A DNA stretch of 64,000 nt, taken from Oceanirhabdus seepicola. Lineage in GTDB: Bacteria > Bacillota > Clostridia > Clostridiales > Clostridiaceae. The notes under the pieces are model-generated. The model did not search any database, was not told the DNA's origin, and saw only the letters and a program-made list of their open reading frames with translations. A program made the translations under genes and the position numbers. Positions 1 to 8,596 of this stretch are shown one piece after another; positions within the stretch are counted from its first letter, which is position 1, and the number at the start of each line of letters is the position of its first letter. Location: the NCBI RefSeq assembly GCF_023684385.1, contig NZ_JAGSOJ010000001.1, positions 372,001 through 436,000 on the forward strand, written 5' to 3'.

Positions 1-11
1 TTAGTTTGCCT

Positions 12-956
12 TTACTTACATTTTATTTCTCCAGCAATTTTTTCGATTTTTCTTAGCCTATGATTAACTCCTGATTTACCAACGGGTGGATCAATAAGTT
101 CACCTAATTCTTTTAAAGAAATATCAGGATATTGAATTCTCAATTCAGCAACTTCTCTAAGATTCTTAGGTAATCTTTGCAAACCTATTTCTCTCTGAAT
201 AAGTTTTATACTTTCAATTTGTCTTACAGCTGCATTAACTGTCTTACTTAAATTAGCCGTTTCACAATTAACTAATCTATTAACATTATTTCTCATACTT
301 TTTACGATTCTAACATTTTCAAAAAATAATAAATTAGAATGTGCACCAACAATATTCAATACGTCTATTATTTGCTCTCCTTCTTTCAAATAAACAACAT
401 GACTACTTTTTCTCTTAATAACTTTTGAGTTTAAACCATAAGAGTTTATTAAATTCATCAATTCTTGAGCATAATCTTCATTATGAGTAACAAACTCTAA
501 ATGATAAGCTTTTTCAGGATTACTAATACTTCCTCCTCCTAATAATCCCCCTCTAAGAAATATTCTCTTAGCGTTGTCATCTATTATTATTTCTTCAGGA
601 ATCCCATAATCTAAAGTTATCTGTTCACTTCTACTCAATATCCCTATTTCTTTTAGAAAATCTTTAACGCCCATCTCTTCAGTTATCATAACCAAATAAA
701 TATTATTCTTTTTAAGTGAATTACTTCTCTTTACTAGCAATCTTGTGTGTATATTAAAATATTCTTTTAGAATTTTAAATATTAATCTTGCTATTGCAGG
801 ATTCTCTGTAGTTGACTTAAAAGCCATTCCTTTAGCTCCACTAAAACTTATTGTACCATTAACTTTCATAATACCTGAAAGAAGCGCAATAGCCTCAGTT
901 TTGCTATTTACTCCTTTTCTACATACTTCTCTTTTAACTTTAGCTGAAAATGACAT
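12..956 (-). CDS. whiA: WhiA family DNA-binding regulator
   Basis: Predicted WhiA, a protein with a homing-endonuclease-like fold fused to a C-terminal helix-turn-helix. Known relatives regulate sporulation in actinomycetes and cell division or chromosome segregation in Firmicutes. The 314-residue length is usual. The degenerate LAGLIDADG-like core RGGLLGGGS lies at residues 135-143, where the catalytic acidic residue of true endonucleases is absent. The C-terminal HTH (about 268-310) contains SLKELGELIDPPVGKSGVNH. The ATG is preceded by GGGAG at good spacing. It is the last gene of the rapZ-yvcK-whiA cluster, a very conserved Firmicutes arrangement, 42 bp after yvcK. Family assignment is secure; the target genes are not visible here. 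Confidence 0.96.
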   Translation of the reverse strand: MSFSAKVKREVCRKGVNSKTEAIALLSGIMKVNGTISFSGAKGMAFKSTTENPAIARLIFKILKEYFNIHTRLLVKRSNSLKKNNIYLVMITEEMGVKDFLKEIGILSRSEQITLDYGIPEEIIIDDNAKRIFLRGGLLGGGSISNPEKAYHLEFVTHNEDYAQELMNLINSYGLNSKVIKRKSSHVVYLKEGEQIIDVLNIVGAHSNLLFFENVRIVKSMRNNVNRLVNCETANLSKTVNAAVRQIESIKLIQREIGLQRLPKNLREVAELRIQYPDISLKELGELIDPPVGKSGVNHRLRKIEKIAGEIKCK

Positions 957-998
957 CTTACTTCTCCCTATACTTTATACTAATATTTCTCTGTTTTT

Positions 999-1964
999 CT
1001 ATACTGCATTAAAAATTATTTCTGCAAGTTTATCTGAGTCGTGTCTAGCATATTTCTTAGAAAAACTCACAATGTTCTCTTTAATAACATTATATCCACT
1101 AAGATTTTCTATATCCAGTTCAACCTTTTCAGAATTTTCCATTTCATATTTTTCAATATAAAAGTTATTTATTTCTCCTATATTAGCAATTATTTCATCA
1201 ATTATTTTAGGTGAAGAATGTTTAATAATGGCTCTTACATGATCAGATACTTTATAATTATCCGTTTCACCTTGCTGAGTCATTATGTTTGATATATATA
1301 CTTTTCTTCCATTTGCTCTAAGAAGAGCCTCCTTTATATCTTGCACCAAAAGATTTGGTATAATACTTGTATATAAACTACCTGGTCCAATTACAATAAT
1401 ATCTGAATTTTCAATAGCTTCAATTGCTTCTATAGGAGCTCTTGCTCCCCTAGGTTCAATGTTCATCCTTTTAATTCTACTTTTATGCTCTATCACTTTT
1501 TTAGGTATTTTCGATTCTCCTTTAATTATCTCACCATTTTCAAGCTCAGCAGATAATGTCATATTATCTAAGGTAACCGGTAATACCATTCCCTTAACAG
1601 CCAGTACATCACTCATCCTTTTTATTGCTTCCATAAAGTTATTATTAGATATCCCAGTCATAGCAGCCAAAAAAAGATTTCCAAAGTTCTGTCCTTTTAG
1701 ATTTCCTTCATTAAATCTAAATTGCAAAAGCTTTTCCATTAATGGTTCTGTATCTGCTAAAGCTAATATACAATTTCTTATATCTCCAGGCGGCAGAATT
1801 CCTAGATCTTTTCTAAGTATCCCAGAACCGCCCCCATCATCTCCAACAGTTACTATTGCTGTAATATCCTCTGTATATCTCTTAAGTCCTCTAAGTAGTG
1901 TAGATAATCCTGTTCCACCACCTATTACAGTAACTTTCTTATCTTTTTTTGATACTTCTATCAT
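999..1964 (-). CDS. yvcK: YvcK/CofD-like gluconeogenesis factor
   Basis: YvcK-type protein of the CofD-like superfamily. In Bacillus and relatives it binds UDP-sugars and is needed for growth on gluconeogenic carbon sources and for normal cell-wall synthesis; it localises in the cytoplasm near the membrane. Glycine-rich nucleotide-binding motifs are seen at residues 11-27 ([17 protein letters not shown]) and around 42-52 (GDDGGGSG). The protein is 321 residues and lacks the N-terminal membrane segment of longer clostridial forms. Its ATG overlaps the TGA of rapZ (ATGA), with GAGGAG upstream inside rapZ, so the two are translationally coupled. Specific biochemical function is inferred from the family. 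Confidence 0.95.
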   Translation of the reverse strand: MIEVSKKDKKVTVIGGGTGLSTLLRGLKRYTEDITAIVTVGDDGGGSGILRKDLGILPPGDIRNCILALADTEPLMEKLLQFRFNEGNLKGQNFGNLFLAAMTGISNNNFMEAIKRMSDVLAVKGMVLPVTLDNMTLSAELENGEIIKGESKIPKKVIEHKSRIKRMNIEPRGARAPIEAIEAIENSDIIVIGPGSLYTSIIPNLLVQDIKEALLRANGRKVYISNIMTQQGETDNYKVSDHVRAIIKHSSPKIIDEIIANIGEINNFYIEKYEMENSEKVELDIENLSGYNVIKENIVSFSKKYARHDSDKLAEIIFNAV

Positions 1965-2845
1965 AGTTTGGATACTCCTCTATTAACATCCTCAACTATA
2001 TCTCTATGTTGTACATTGACTTTATATCCTTTATGATTTAAAATTTCGTAAACTTTATTAGATATTGCGACTGATCTATGTCTTCCACCTGTGCATCCTA
2101 TAGATATAATCAGCTGCCTCTTACCTTCTTTTTTATATTTGGGGATTAGGAAGTCTAACATATCCGTTAGCTTATCAACGAAATCATTGGTCTCATCAAA
2201 AGAAAAGACATAATCCTTAACAAGTTTCTCTTCTCCTGAATATCCTTTAAGCTCTTCGATATAGTATGGATTTGGTAAAAATCTAACATCGAATACAAGG
2301 TCTGAGTCTACTGGTATTCCATATTTAAATCCAAAAGAAAGTGCCGTAACGGATATTTCCCTTTCCACTTGACCTTCTTCACCAAATAACTCTGAAATCT
2401 TATCTCTTAATTGCCAAATTGACAATTTAGATGTATTTATAATATAATTTGCATTCTCTCTAAGTTCTTTAAGGTGTTCTCGTTCTTCAGTTATTCCATC
2501 TACTACTCTTCCATTAGGTGAAAGAGGATGTTTTCTTCGTGTTTCCTTATACCTTTTAATAAGCGTCTTATCATCAGCTTCTAAGTACAGAATATCATAT
2601 CTATACCCTTGTTTCTTTAATTCTGAAAGACTCTCGAAGGTCTTATGAAAGAAATCTCCGCCTCTTATATCTATCACCAAAGCAATCTTATTTATCTTAC
2701 CTTGTGATTTGTAACAAGCATCTGCGAATTTACACATTAATGTTGGTGGTAAATTATCAACACAAAAATATCCTAAATCTTCAAAACATCTCATAGCCTG
2801 TGATTTACCTGCTCCTGAAAGTCCTGTTACTACAACAAATTTCAT
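1961..2845 (-). CDS. rapZ: RapZ/YvcJ nucleotide-binding protein
   Basis: RapZ (YvcJ) family P-loop protein: in E. coli RapZ is an RNA-binding adaptor controlling glucosamine-6-phosphate synthase sRNAs, and in Bacillus YvcJ hydrolyses nucleotides and affects competence. The Walker A GLSGAGKS lies at residues 8-15 and the C-terminal signature GCTGGRHRS near residue 250. I chose the ATG giving MKFVVVTG. An in-frame GTG nine bases upstream overlaps the ribosome binding site GAGGTG, and a second ATG at 2848 is equally possible. At 294 residues it has the usual length. First gene of the rapZ-yvcK-whiA operon; the region upstream is filled by a repeat arm and an unrelated small gene. Confidence 0.95.
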   Translation of the reverse strand: MKFVVVTGLSGAGKSQAMRCFEDLGYFCVDNLPPTLMCKFADACYKSQGKINKIALVIDIRGGDFFHKTFESLSELKKQGYRYDILYLEADDKTLIKRYKETRRKHPLSPNGRVVDGITEEREHLKELRENANYIINTSKLSIWQLRDKISELFGEEGQVEREISVTALSFGFKYGIPVDSDLVFDVRFLPNPYYIEELKGYSGEEKLVKDYVFSFDETNDFVDKLTDMLDFLIPKYKKEGKRQLIISIGCTGGRHRSVAISNKVYEILNHKGYKVNVQHRDIVEDVNRGVSKL

Positions 2846-2924
2846 CATACTCACCTCAACAAAAATTATATCATAATTATCATATTTAAACTACATTGAG
2901 AATTGATAGAAAAGCATTAAAAGA

Positions 2925-3045
2925 AATGGATAATTGATAATGGATAATGAATAATGATGGATGTTTCTGCTCTATGAGCATAAACTGCATTTTATTATTT
3001 ATAAAACAATAAGCGATTACTTGACAGTGAAAAACTGTATCCACA
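2925..3045. repeat. Palindromic repeat family, left arm (element 1)
   Basis: Arm of the two-armed hairpin repeat described in the findings. It starts with the typical quasi-tandem tip (TAATGGATAATGAATAATG), then GATGGATGTTTCTGC with a short stem TGCTC/GAGCA, a diverged middle, and a third hairpin ACAGT/ACTGT. It is the most diverged arm. Its partner faces it at 3490-3622, with the gene 3068-3406 in between. Confidence 0.6.
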
Positions 3046-3067
3046 AAATAATGGTATCAATAGTTTT

Positions 3068-3406
3068 TTATCTAATTAAATTTAATTGTTTCCATATTTC
3101 TTCTTTAATTTTATCCAAAATCTCATTTGCTTTTTTCCTCTCTTCAAAATCTTCTCTCCATATATAAAAGTCTGTTAAACCACCATGAGTAGGAAAAAGC
3201 CCCTTATATATTTTCCCAATTTCACTAATAACTTCATTAAAATTATACTCTTTTAAATTAATACTTTTATCTAAGCTTTTTATTATATATATAATTTTCC
3301 TCATTACATAATCAATTTCATTTGTATCTTCTTTCCTTAAAACATTAGCTAACTCAGTAAATAAATTTAATATTTTCTTAGCGGTCTCTTTTTGCTTTTC
3401 ATTCAC
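3068..3406 (-). CDS. Small conserved-looking protein of unknown function
   Basis: A 112-residue soluble, mostly helical protein, rich in Lys and Glu, with no membrane segment or signal peptide. A distinctive stretch near residues 75-90 reads GGLTDFYIWREDFEERKKAN, resembling small proteins annotated only as domains of unknown function; I do not recognise a function. The start is GTG, 10 nt after AAGGAG; no ATG is better placed. The gene sits between two facing arms of the palindromic repeat family, close to both (about 22 bp from the left arm and 84 bp from the right), so it may have arrived as a unit with the repeat. No clear promoter was found. Confidence 0.75.
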   Translation of the reverse strand: MNEKQKETAKKILNLFTELANVLRKEDTNEIDYVMRKIIYIIKSLDKSINLKEYNFNEVISEIGKIYKGLFPTHGGLTDFYIWREDFEERKKANEILDKIKEEIWKQLNLIR

Positions 3407-3489
3407 AATAATTATTCTCCTTTTTATGAAAATGCTTTAACATTCTTTCATAAATAAATTTAACTTTACTCGCCCCCTTAGAGGAACCC

Positions 3490-3622
3490 TGTAAGCAAAC
3501 TACAATATTTTATCCAAGATAAAATGAGTAACACCCTCTTGTACTAAAGAACAATATAATCAAAGGTTCTGACCTAAGTCAGAACCTTCCTTCATTATCC
3601 ATTCTACATTTTCAATTTTACA
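3490..3622. repeat. Palindromic repeat family, right arm (element 1)
   Basis: Read on the minus strand from the tip: AATGTAGAATGGATAATG, then hairpin 1 GGTTCTGAC/GTCAGAACC, hairpin 2 TTGTTC/GTACAA, the conserved TTACTC, hairpin 3 ATTTTATC/GATAAAAT and the closing ATTGTA. The tip ends within seven bases of the hisC stop codon. It faces the arm at 2925-3045. Confidence 0.75.
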
Positions 3623-3628
3623 TTTGTT

Positions 3629-4714
3629 CTAAAGTATGTCTTTAAGTTCTTTTATAAATCTCTTATTCTGCTCCATTGTTCCAATGGAAACTCTTATCCA
3701 TTCTGGAGTACCTAGAAGATGTCCAGGTCTTATTATTACTCCTCTTTTTAAAAGATTATCAAACAACTGAACAGTATCAGTTTCAACATTTACAAATACG
3801 AAATTTGCATCACTAACAGCATATTCTAATCCCATGCTGTCAAATTCATTGTACAAATATTCCTTTCCTTCTTTGTTTTTATCATAAACCATTTGCAAGA
3901 ACTCATTGTCTTTTATAGCCAATGCTGCAGCCGTCTGAGCATATAAATTAACATCAAATGGTCCGATTACTCTATTAAAATATCCAACTAATTCTTCACT
4001 AGCAATACCATAACCTACTCTTAATGATGCAAGTCCATATGCTTTTGAAAAAGTTCTTAATGTTATCATATTTGGATAATCAGAAATATAATCAAGTGAA
4101 TCAGGGAAATTTTCACTAGTAACATACTCTATATAAGCTTCATCCATAACTATAAGTACGTGATCTGGTATTTTACTCAATACCTTATTAAATTCACTCT
4201 TATTAAAAGTTGTTCCTGTAGGATTATTAGGATTACAGAACCAAATTATCTTTGTTTTTTCGTTAATGCAGTTCACCATCTCTTCAATATCAAGCCCATT
4301 ATTCTTCATAGGAACCTTAATACATTTACCCCCCATAAGTTTTACAGAAGCTTCATATCTTGGGAAAGTTATCTCAGCCATTATAGATTCATCGCCTTCT
4401 TCGATAAATGTATTACAAATAACTTTGATAAGCGCATCGGAACCAGTACTACAAAACACTTGTTCATGTCTAACATTTAACTCTTCAGCAATATTGCTCT
4501 TTAACTGAAAATTTCCCGCATCTGGATACATGTAACTTTCATCAACTATTCCTCTTAAAGCATCTTTAGCTTTCTGTGAACACCCAAATGGATTCTCGTT
4601 AGACGCTAACTTTATGACATCATCTAACCCTAATTCTCTCTTTACCTCACTTATAGGTTTACCAGCCTTGTACACTCCAAGATTTAAAATTTCCTTCCTA
4701 ATTTTTAAAGCCAT
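3629..4714 (-). CDS. hisC: Histidinol-phosphate aminotransferase (class I/II PLP enzyme)
   Basis: PLP-dependent aminotransferase, HisC group: converts imidazole-acetol phosphate and glutamate to histidinol phosphate, and many stand-alone copies also act on aromatic keto acids. Visible are NPNNPTGT at residues 161-168, the cofactor-contacting DEAY at 191-194 and the Schiff-base lysine K224 in TFSKAYGLA. The length of 361 residues is normal. ATG with GGAGGGG upstream. It stands alone, with no other his gene nearby, between repeats and murB, so a role in tyrosine or phenylalanine synthesis, or an isolated his gene, are both possible. Family assignment is firm, substrate less so. Confidence 0.9.
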   Translation of the reverse strand: MALKIRKEILNLGVYKAGKPISEVKRELGLDDVIKLASNENPFGCSQKAKDALRGIVDESYMYPDAGNFQLKSNIAEELNVRHEQVFCSTGSDALIKVICNTFIEEGDESIMAEITFPRYEASVKLMGGKCIKVPMKNNGLDIEEMVNCINEKTKIIWFCNPNNPTGTTFNKSEFNKVLSKIPDHVLIVMDEAYIEYVTSENFPDSLDYISDYPNMITLRTFSKAYGLASLRVGYGIASEELVGYFNRVIGPFDVNLYAQTAAALAIKDNEFLQMVYDKNKEGKEYLYNEFDSMGLEYAVSDANFVFVNVETDTVQLFDNLLKRGVIIRPGHLLGTPEWIRVSIGTMEQNKRFIKELKDIL

Positions 4715-4839
4715 ACTTACCCCTCCATTAAATAGTCATTTTTAGACTTTTATTTATATTGTCTTTTTTCTGATAATTTTAATTATATTTTAAGGCAAAT
4801 AATTATTATAAATCATTTACCTTATAAACAATATTTGTA

Positions 4840-5754
4840 CTATTCCTCCCCAATTATCCTTACTTCTGGTTCTAGCTCCACATCATAATTTTCCTTCACC
4901 ACTTTTTGAATATGACCAATAAGGTTTAGAATATCATTTGCAGTAGCATCACCCTTGTTAATAACAAACCCTGCATGTTTATTAGATATTTGTGCTCCAC
5001 CAATCGAATAACCTTTTAACCCTGAATCTTGAATTAATTTACCTGTGTAATGCCCTGGAGCACGTTTAAATGTACTTCCTGCTGATTGAACATCCAAAGG
5101 TTGTTTTTCTTCTCTTCTATTTGTTAAATCCTCAACCTTTTCCTTAATATTTTTGTTATCACCATTATCTAACTTTATTTTCACTTCTAAAGCAATATAC
5201 CCATACTTTTGTATGGCACTATTTCTATATGATAATTCAAGTTGTTCTCTAGACAATGTTTTTATCTTTAGCTCATCGTCAATAACAACACACTCTTCAA
5301 CTATATCCTTCATTTCTCCATCATAAGCCCCAGCATTCATAGCAATTGCTCCACCAATACTGCCTGGTATACCACATGCAAATTCAAACCCTGTCAAAGA
5401 ATGTTTTGTACAAATTTTTGCAACATCTTTCAATTCTGCTCCACATTGCGCAATCACATATTTCCCTTGTACTTTTATTTCATTCAAATGTGATGTCTTA
5501 ATTATTAGTCCTCTATACCCAGCATCTCTTACAAGCACATTTGAACCATTCCCAAGAACATAATATTTCATCTTATTTTTCTTGCAAAAATCTATCATAC
5601 GTATAATATCTTCATAATTATTTGGAATAGCAAATAAATCTGCTGTTCCTCCTACTTTAAAAGTAGTATGATTCTTCAATGGTTCATTTATAATTAATTC
5701 ACAATCCTCGAGATATTCTTCTAGTTTTTCTTTAAATTTTAAAGTATTATCCAC
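4840..5754 (-). CDS. murB: UDP-N-acetylenolpyruvoylglucosamine reductase
   Basis: MurB reduces UDP-GlcNAc-enolpyruvate to UDP-MurNAc with NADPH and FAD, the second committed step of peptidoglycan precursor synthesis, in the cytoplasm. With the start chosen here the FAD-binding motifs are NGSNVLVRD (69-77) and GIPGSIGGA (128-136), and the proton-donating serine is S227 in GSTFKRAPG, the short clostridial/Bacillus-type MurB. The GTG at 5754 is preceded by GAGGTG; upstream in-frame codons would fall inside the -10 box TATACT, so a longer N-terminus is unlikely. The result is 304 residues, normal for the family. Monocistronic by position. Confidence 0.95.
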   Translation of the reverse strand: MDNTLKFKEKLEEYLEDCELIINEPLKNHTTFKVGGTADLFAIPNNYEDIIRMIDFCKKNKMKYYVLGNGSNVLVRDAGYRGLIIKTSHLNEIKVQGKYVIAQCGAELKDVAKICTKHSLTGFEFACGIPGSIGGAIAMNAGAYDGEMKDIVEECVVIDDELKIKTLSREQLELSYRNSAIQKYGYIALEVKIKLDNGDNKNIKEKVEDLTNRREEKQPLDVQSAGSTFKRAPGHYTGKLIQDSGLKGYSIGGAQISNKHAGFVINKGDATANDILNLIGHIQKVVKENYDVELEPEVRIIGEE

Positions 5755-5790
5755 AACACACCTCATTTTTACTTTTTTTATCACATATAT

Positions 5791-5820
5791 AGTATAATGG
5801 ATATTCAATTTCTTTAGCAA
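5791..5820 (-). promoter_or_regulatory. Putative sigma-A promoter of murB
   Basis: On the minus strand TTGCTA, 18 nt, TATACT, about 40 bp before the chosen GTG start. It explains why murB should not be extended further upstream. Confidence 0.5.
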
Positions 5821-5832
5821 GTATAAAAAAAT

Positions 5833-5879
5833 AAAAACGTAAAATATTTAAGCATAAAGCTTAAATATTTTACGTTTTT
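5833..5879 (-). terminator. Strong rho-independent terminator
   Basis: Near-perfect stem of about 20 bp (AAAACGTAAAATATTTAAGC and its complement) with a four-base loop, followed on the minus strand by TTTTTATTTTTTT. It would stop transcripts coming from the lipoprotein gene at 6225 before murB. On the plus strand only five T follow. Confidence 0.8.
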
Positions 5880-5885
5880 CTGAAT

Positions 5886-6200
5886 CTCACACGACTGAAG
5901 TCACGTGGTTCTTACTTCATTAAGCTTCGCCCATACTCTCAATACATTCGTAATTGTTTAAATATGTTTTAATAATTAAAACATGTTTAAACAACCCTCA
6001 TAATATTTACAACATATAGGATCTCACTTAAATACAGTAAGACTTTCACTACCAATAATCCCATTGAATTAATTGACGATAGTATAAGGCTCGATTCAAA
6101 ACCCTATTGATTGTTTATAGTATACCCAATAATTGCTTAACATATGTATATTATATTTGCCGACCGAACTCATGACTGAAGTTACGAGTTTTCGGTCGGA
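5886..6200. mobile_element. Possible IS200/IS605-type relic bounded by two hairpins
   Basis: No gene fits in this block; every frame is closed by stops. It begins with an imperfect hairpin GAATCTCACACGACTGAAGTCACGTGGTTC-like sequence (given in part: CACACGACTGAAGTCACGTG) and ends with a second one, CCGACCGAA...TTCGGTCGG enclosing CATGACTGAAGTTACG. Both hairpins share ACTGAAGT in the same place. Subterminal hairpins of this kind are typical of IS200/IS605 elements and their non-autonomous derivatives, and I recognise the general look of such ends in clostridia. No transposase remnant was recovered, so the assignment is tentative. The hairpin at 6160-6200 could also terminate the lipoprotein transcript. 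Confidence 0.4.
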
Positions 6201-6224
6201 TTTAATCAATTACTTTAAAATCTT

Positions 6225-7310
6225 TTAGACTTCAGGAGCTTCGAAAGTTTTCAATTCATCCAATGAAGACGGTACTTTAATATTACCATCAACTATCATT
6301 CCACGATATTTTTCAACTAAAGTCATAATTTCGCTATCTACTTTATCTTTTGTTGTATCTGCAATACCAACTCCATCTTCAGCTAAACCTAGTTCTACAA
6401 TTTTTCCACCTTCAAATTTCTCACCAGCTAAATCCTTTATAGCTGTATATGTTCCTGTATCAACTCTTTTTATCATACTTGATATTATTACATCTTTATA
6501 TTTTGGTAATGTTTCACTTTGGTCCATATCAACACCTATAGCATATGCTTCTTTTCCACCTTTAACTGTTTCATCTACTATTGTAAACATTCCAATTCCT
6601 ACACCACCCGCTGCGTGGTATAGAACATCGCATCCCTCGTCAATGAGAGCTTTACCTAATTCATATCCCTTATTAACATCACTAAAGCTATCTGCATACT
6701 TAACTGTTTTTCTATTCATTAACAGTTTACCTGCTTCAGGATTGACACTCATTACTCCTGCTGCAAATCCAACTTCAAATCTATTAATTAATTCAAAGTC
6801 TTTTCCTCCTATAAATCCAATTTTATTAGCTTTACTCATCTTACCAGCTATAACACCAACTAAAAATGATCCTTCATGCTCTTTAAACGAAACTGATTGA
6901 ACATTAGGCAAATCAACAGATGAATCAATAATTACAAATTTATTATCAGGATATTTTTGAGCAACATTTTTCAATGACTCAGCCATTTGAAATCCTACTC
7001 CAAATACCAAATCAGCACCATCATCTACAAGAGTTTCCAAGTTTTCTTCATAATCCTCTTTGCTTGATGATTCAATTGCTTTATATTGAATTCCAAATTC
7101 ATCTTTTGCACGTAATGCACCTTCATTTGCACTCTGGTTAAATGATTTATCATTTATACCACCTTCATCAGTAACTAACCCTACGTAATATTGTTTAGCC
7201 TTATCTCCTTCATTTTTATTACCTTCCTTATTTCCTTCAGTTTTACAAGAAACTAGAGAAATTAATAACATTACAGAAATTAAAATTGCAAATATTTTCT
7301 TTAATTTCAT
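6225..7310 (-). CDS. BMP/PnrA-family nucleoside-binding lipoprotein
   Basis: Basic membrane protein family lipoprotein, the substrate-binding part of nucleoside ABC importers (PnrA, Med). Lipid signal MKLKKIFAILISVMLLISLVSC with the lipidated cysteine at residue 22, then an acidic/Lys linker and the periplasmic-binding fold. Family motifs: VGLVTDEGGINDKSFNQSA, EHEGSFLVGVIAG and HAAGGVGIG. About 361 residues. The ATG is preceded by AAGGAGGAGAA; an in-frame start further upstream is not needed. No ATP-binding or permease genes are adjacent, so partners must be encoded elsewhere. A diverged paralogue lies just upstream (7526-8587). Confidence 0.9.
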   Translation of the reverse strand: MKLKKIFAILISVMLLISLVSCKTEGNKEGNKNEGDKAKQYYVGLVTDEGGINDKSFNQSANEGALRAKDEFGIQYKAIESSSKEDYEENLETLVDDGADLVFGVGFQMAESLKNVAQKYPDNKFVIIDSSVDLPNVQSVSFKEHEGSFLVGVIAGKMSKANKIGFIGGKDFELINRFEVGFAAGVMSVNPEAGKLLMNRKTVKYADSFSDVNKGYELGKALIDEGCDVLYHAAGGVGIGMFTIVDETVKGGKEAYAIGVDMDQSETLPKYKDVIISSMIKRVDTGTYTAIKDLAGEKFEGGKIVELGLAEDGVGIADTTKDKVDSEIMTLVEKYRGMIVDGNIKVPSSLDELKTFEAPEV

Positions 7311-7387
7311 ACTGTTCTCCTCCTTGAATATTTTTATTATAATAATATTATCTGCATAAACATTTAAAATATTTATGATATATAAAA

Positions 7388-7503
7388 ACAAAGAAAAAAG
7401 AACAAATAATAAGAGCTTTTTACCTAAGTAAAAACCCCTTATTATTTATATATTTAAAAATTTGCAGAGCAAATATTCCTAATTTGTTCTTTATTCTTTC
7501 TTC
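7388..7503. repeat. Small inverted-repeat element with internal terminator hairpin
   Basis: Outer inverted repeats AAAGAAAAAAGAACAAAT (left) and ATTTGTTCTTTATTCTTTC (right) enclose a strong hairpin AATAATAAG...CTTATTATT (7405-7447) and a small one, ATTTGCTCTGCAAAT, followed by T. The same AAGAAAAAAGAATAAAGAAC motif recurs alone near 45685 and in complement near 54465. Located between the two BMP genes, it probably ends the transcript of the upstream one. Confidence 0.55.
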
Positions 7504-7525
7504 TCTGTTCTTTATTTTCGCTTCA

Positions 7526-8587
7526 TTATTCTCTATCCTCTGTTATTTGCTTTAACAATTCTTCATAATTATCAGGCACTGTAATATTTCCATTTATTAT
7601 ATTCTTTTTTTTCTCATTGATTATATTCACTATTTCATCTTTAATGATTACATTCTTGCTATTTTTAATATCAATACCCTCATCTATTATGCCTATTTGA
7701 TAAATCTTTCCTGTAGAAAATTCATTTTTTGATAGTTCTTCTATAGCTGAGTAGATAACACTATCTATTTTCTTTTCTAGTGTTGCGATATTCAATCCTT
7801 TAAAGTCTGTTTTCAAATCTTCATTTTCTATACTTTCTCCAATAATAAAAATATCTTTCCCTTTTTCTTTTCTTTCATTTACACATGTATAAACTCCAAG
7901 TTTCGCTCCCCTTGTTGCCGTATATATGATATCACAGCTTTTATTAATAAAATTATCAGTTATCCTATATGCTTTATTTACATCAATAAAACTATTCAAA
8001 TATTCAACATTATCTTTTTTAATAAGTTTTATCCCAGCTTCTTTATTTACAGAATAAACACCTGATGCAAATCCAATTTCTAGCTGATTAATTAGGCTTA
8101 TATTTTTTCCCCCAATAAAGGCTATTTCATTTGTATCCGATGTCATTCCAGCAATTATTCCTAATAAATATGCACCTTCATTTTCCTTAAAAATAATCGA
8201 TTGAACATTATCACTATCAATTACACTATCAATAATAAGGAATTTTATATTTGGATATTTAATTGCCATTTTTTCTATACTCCATCTACATTCTTGAGAT
8301 GTCCCAATTATAAGTGAATAATTCCCTTTTGCAAAGCTTTCAATATTTTTTTCATATTCCTCATCTTCTGCGCATATTACTGCATCATAATTAACGTTTA
8401 AATTTTCCTTGCCTTTGTTCAGTGTATCAATTATTTTTTGATTGTCCATATTACCTTGTTCTAGTAAAACTCCAATTTTATGATTAATCATCTTATTCTT
8501 AGCATTATTTTCTCCACTTTTACTATCACATGATATCATAGTCATAAAAACTATAATGGTTAATAACAATATATATACTTTTTTCAT
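7526..8587 (-). CDS. Diverged BMP/PnrA-family lipoprotein
   Basis: Second member of the nucleoside-binding BMP family, 353 residues, with lipid signal MKKVYILLLTIIVFMTMISC (lipidated C20). It keeps the domain plan and motifs such as KENEGAYLLGIIAG and GGKNISLINQLEIGFASGVYSV, matching the downstream paralogue position by position, but the N-terminal ligand motif (DEGGINDKSFN in the paralogue) is replaced by LEQGNMDNQKI and the HAAGGVG motif by TATRGAKLG. So the ligand may differ. The gene starts nine bases after the uvrC stop, its AGGAGTG overlapping that stop codon, and is probably co-transcribed with uvrC. Function inferred from family only. Confidence 0.82.
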   Translation of the reverse strand: MKKVYILLLTIIVFMTMISCDSKSGENNAKNKMINHKIGVLLEQGNMDNQKIIDTLNKGKENLNVNYDAVICAEDEEYEKNIESFAKGNYSLIIGTSQECRWSIEKMAIKYPNIKFLIIDSVIDSDNVQSIIFKENEGAYLLGIIAGMTSDTNEIAFIGGKNISLINQLEIGFASGVYSVNKEAGIKLIKKDNVEYLNSFIDVNKAYRITDNFINKSCDIIYTATRGAKLGVYTCVNERKEKGKDIFIIGESIENEDLKTDFKGLNIATLEKKIDSVIYSAIEELSKNEFSTGKIYQIGIIDEGIDIKNSKNVIIKDEIVNIINEKKKNIINGNITVPDNYEELLKQITEDRE

Positions 8588-8596
8588 ATTACACTC

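Noticed and set aside
1285-1986. 233-residue plus-strand frame opposite yvcK
   Set aside because: Antisense to a clearly conserved gene, with the hydrophobic composition typical of complementary frames; no start signal.
5755-5820. Longer MurB N-terminus (22 extra residues)
   Set aside because: It would have to be translated across the -10 box and before the ribosome binding site that precedes the GTG at 5754.
5886-6200. Remnant TnpB or group I intron (IStron) coding sequence
   Set aside because: All six frames are closed and no group I intron core motif was recognised; only the hairpin ends suggest an IS605-type origin.
7311-7525. Purine riboswitch upstream of the BMP lipoprotein gene
   Set aside because: BMP genes are sometimes riboswitch-controlled, but I find no conserved purine aptamer core; only the inverted-repeat element and a terminator hairpin are present.
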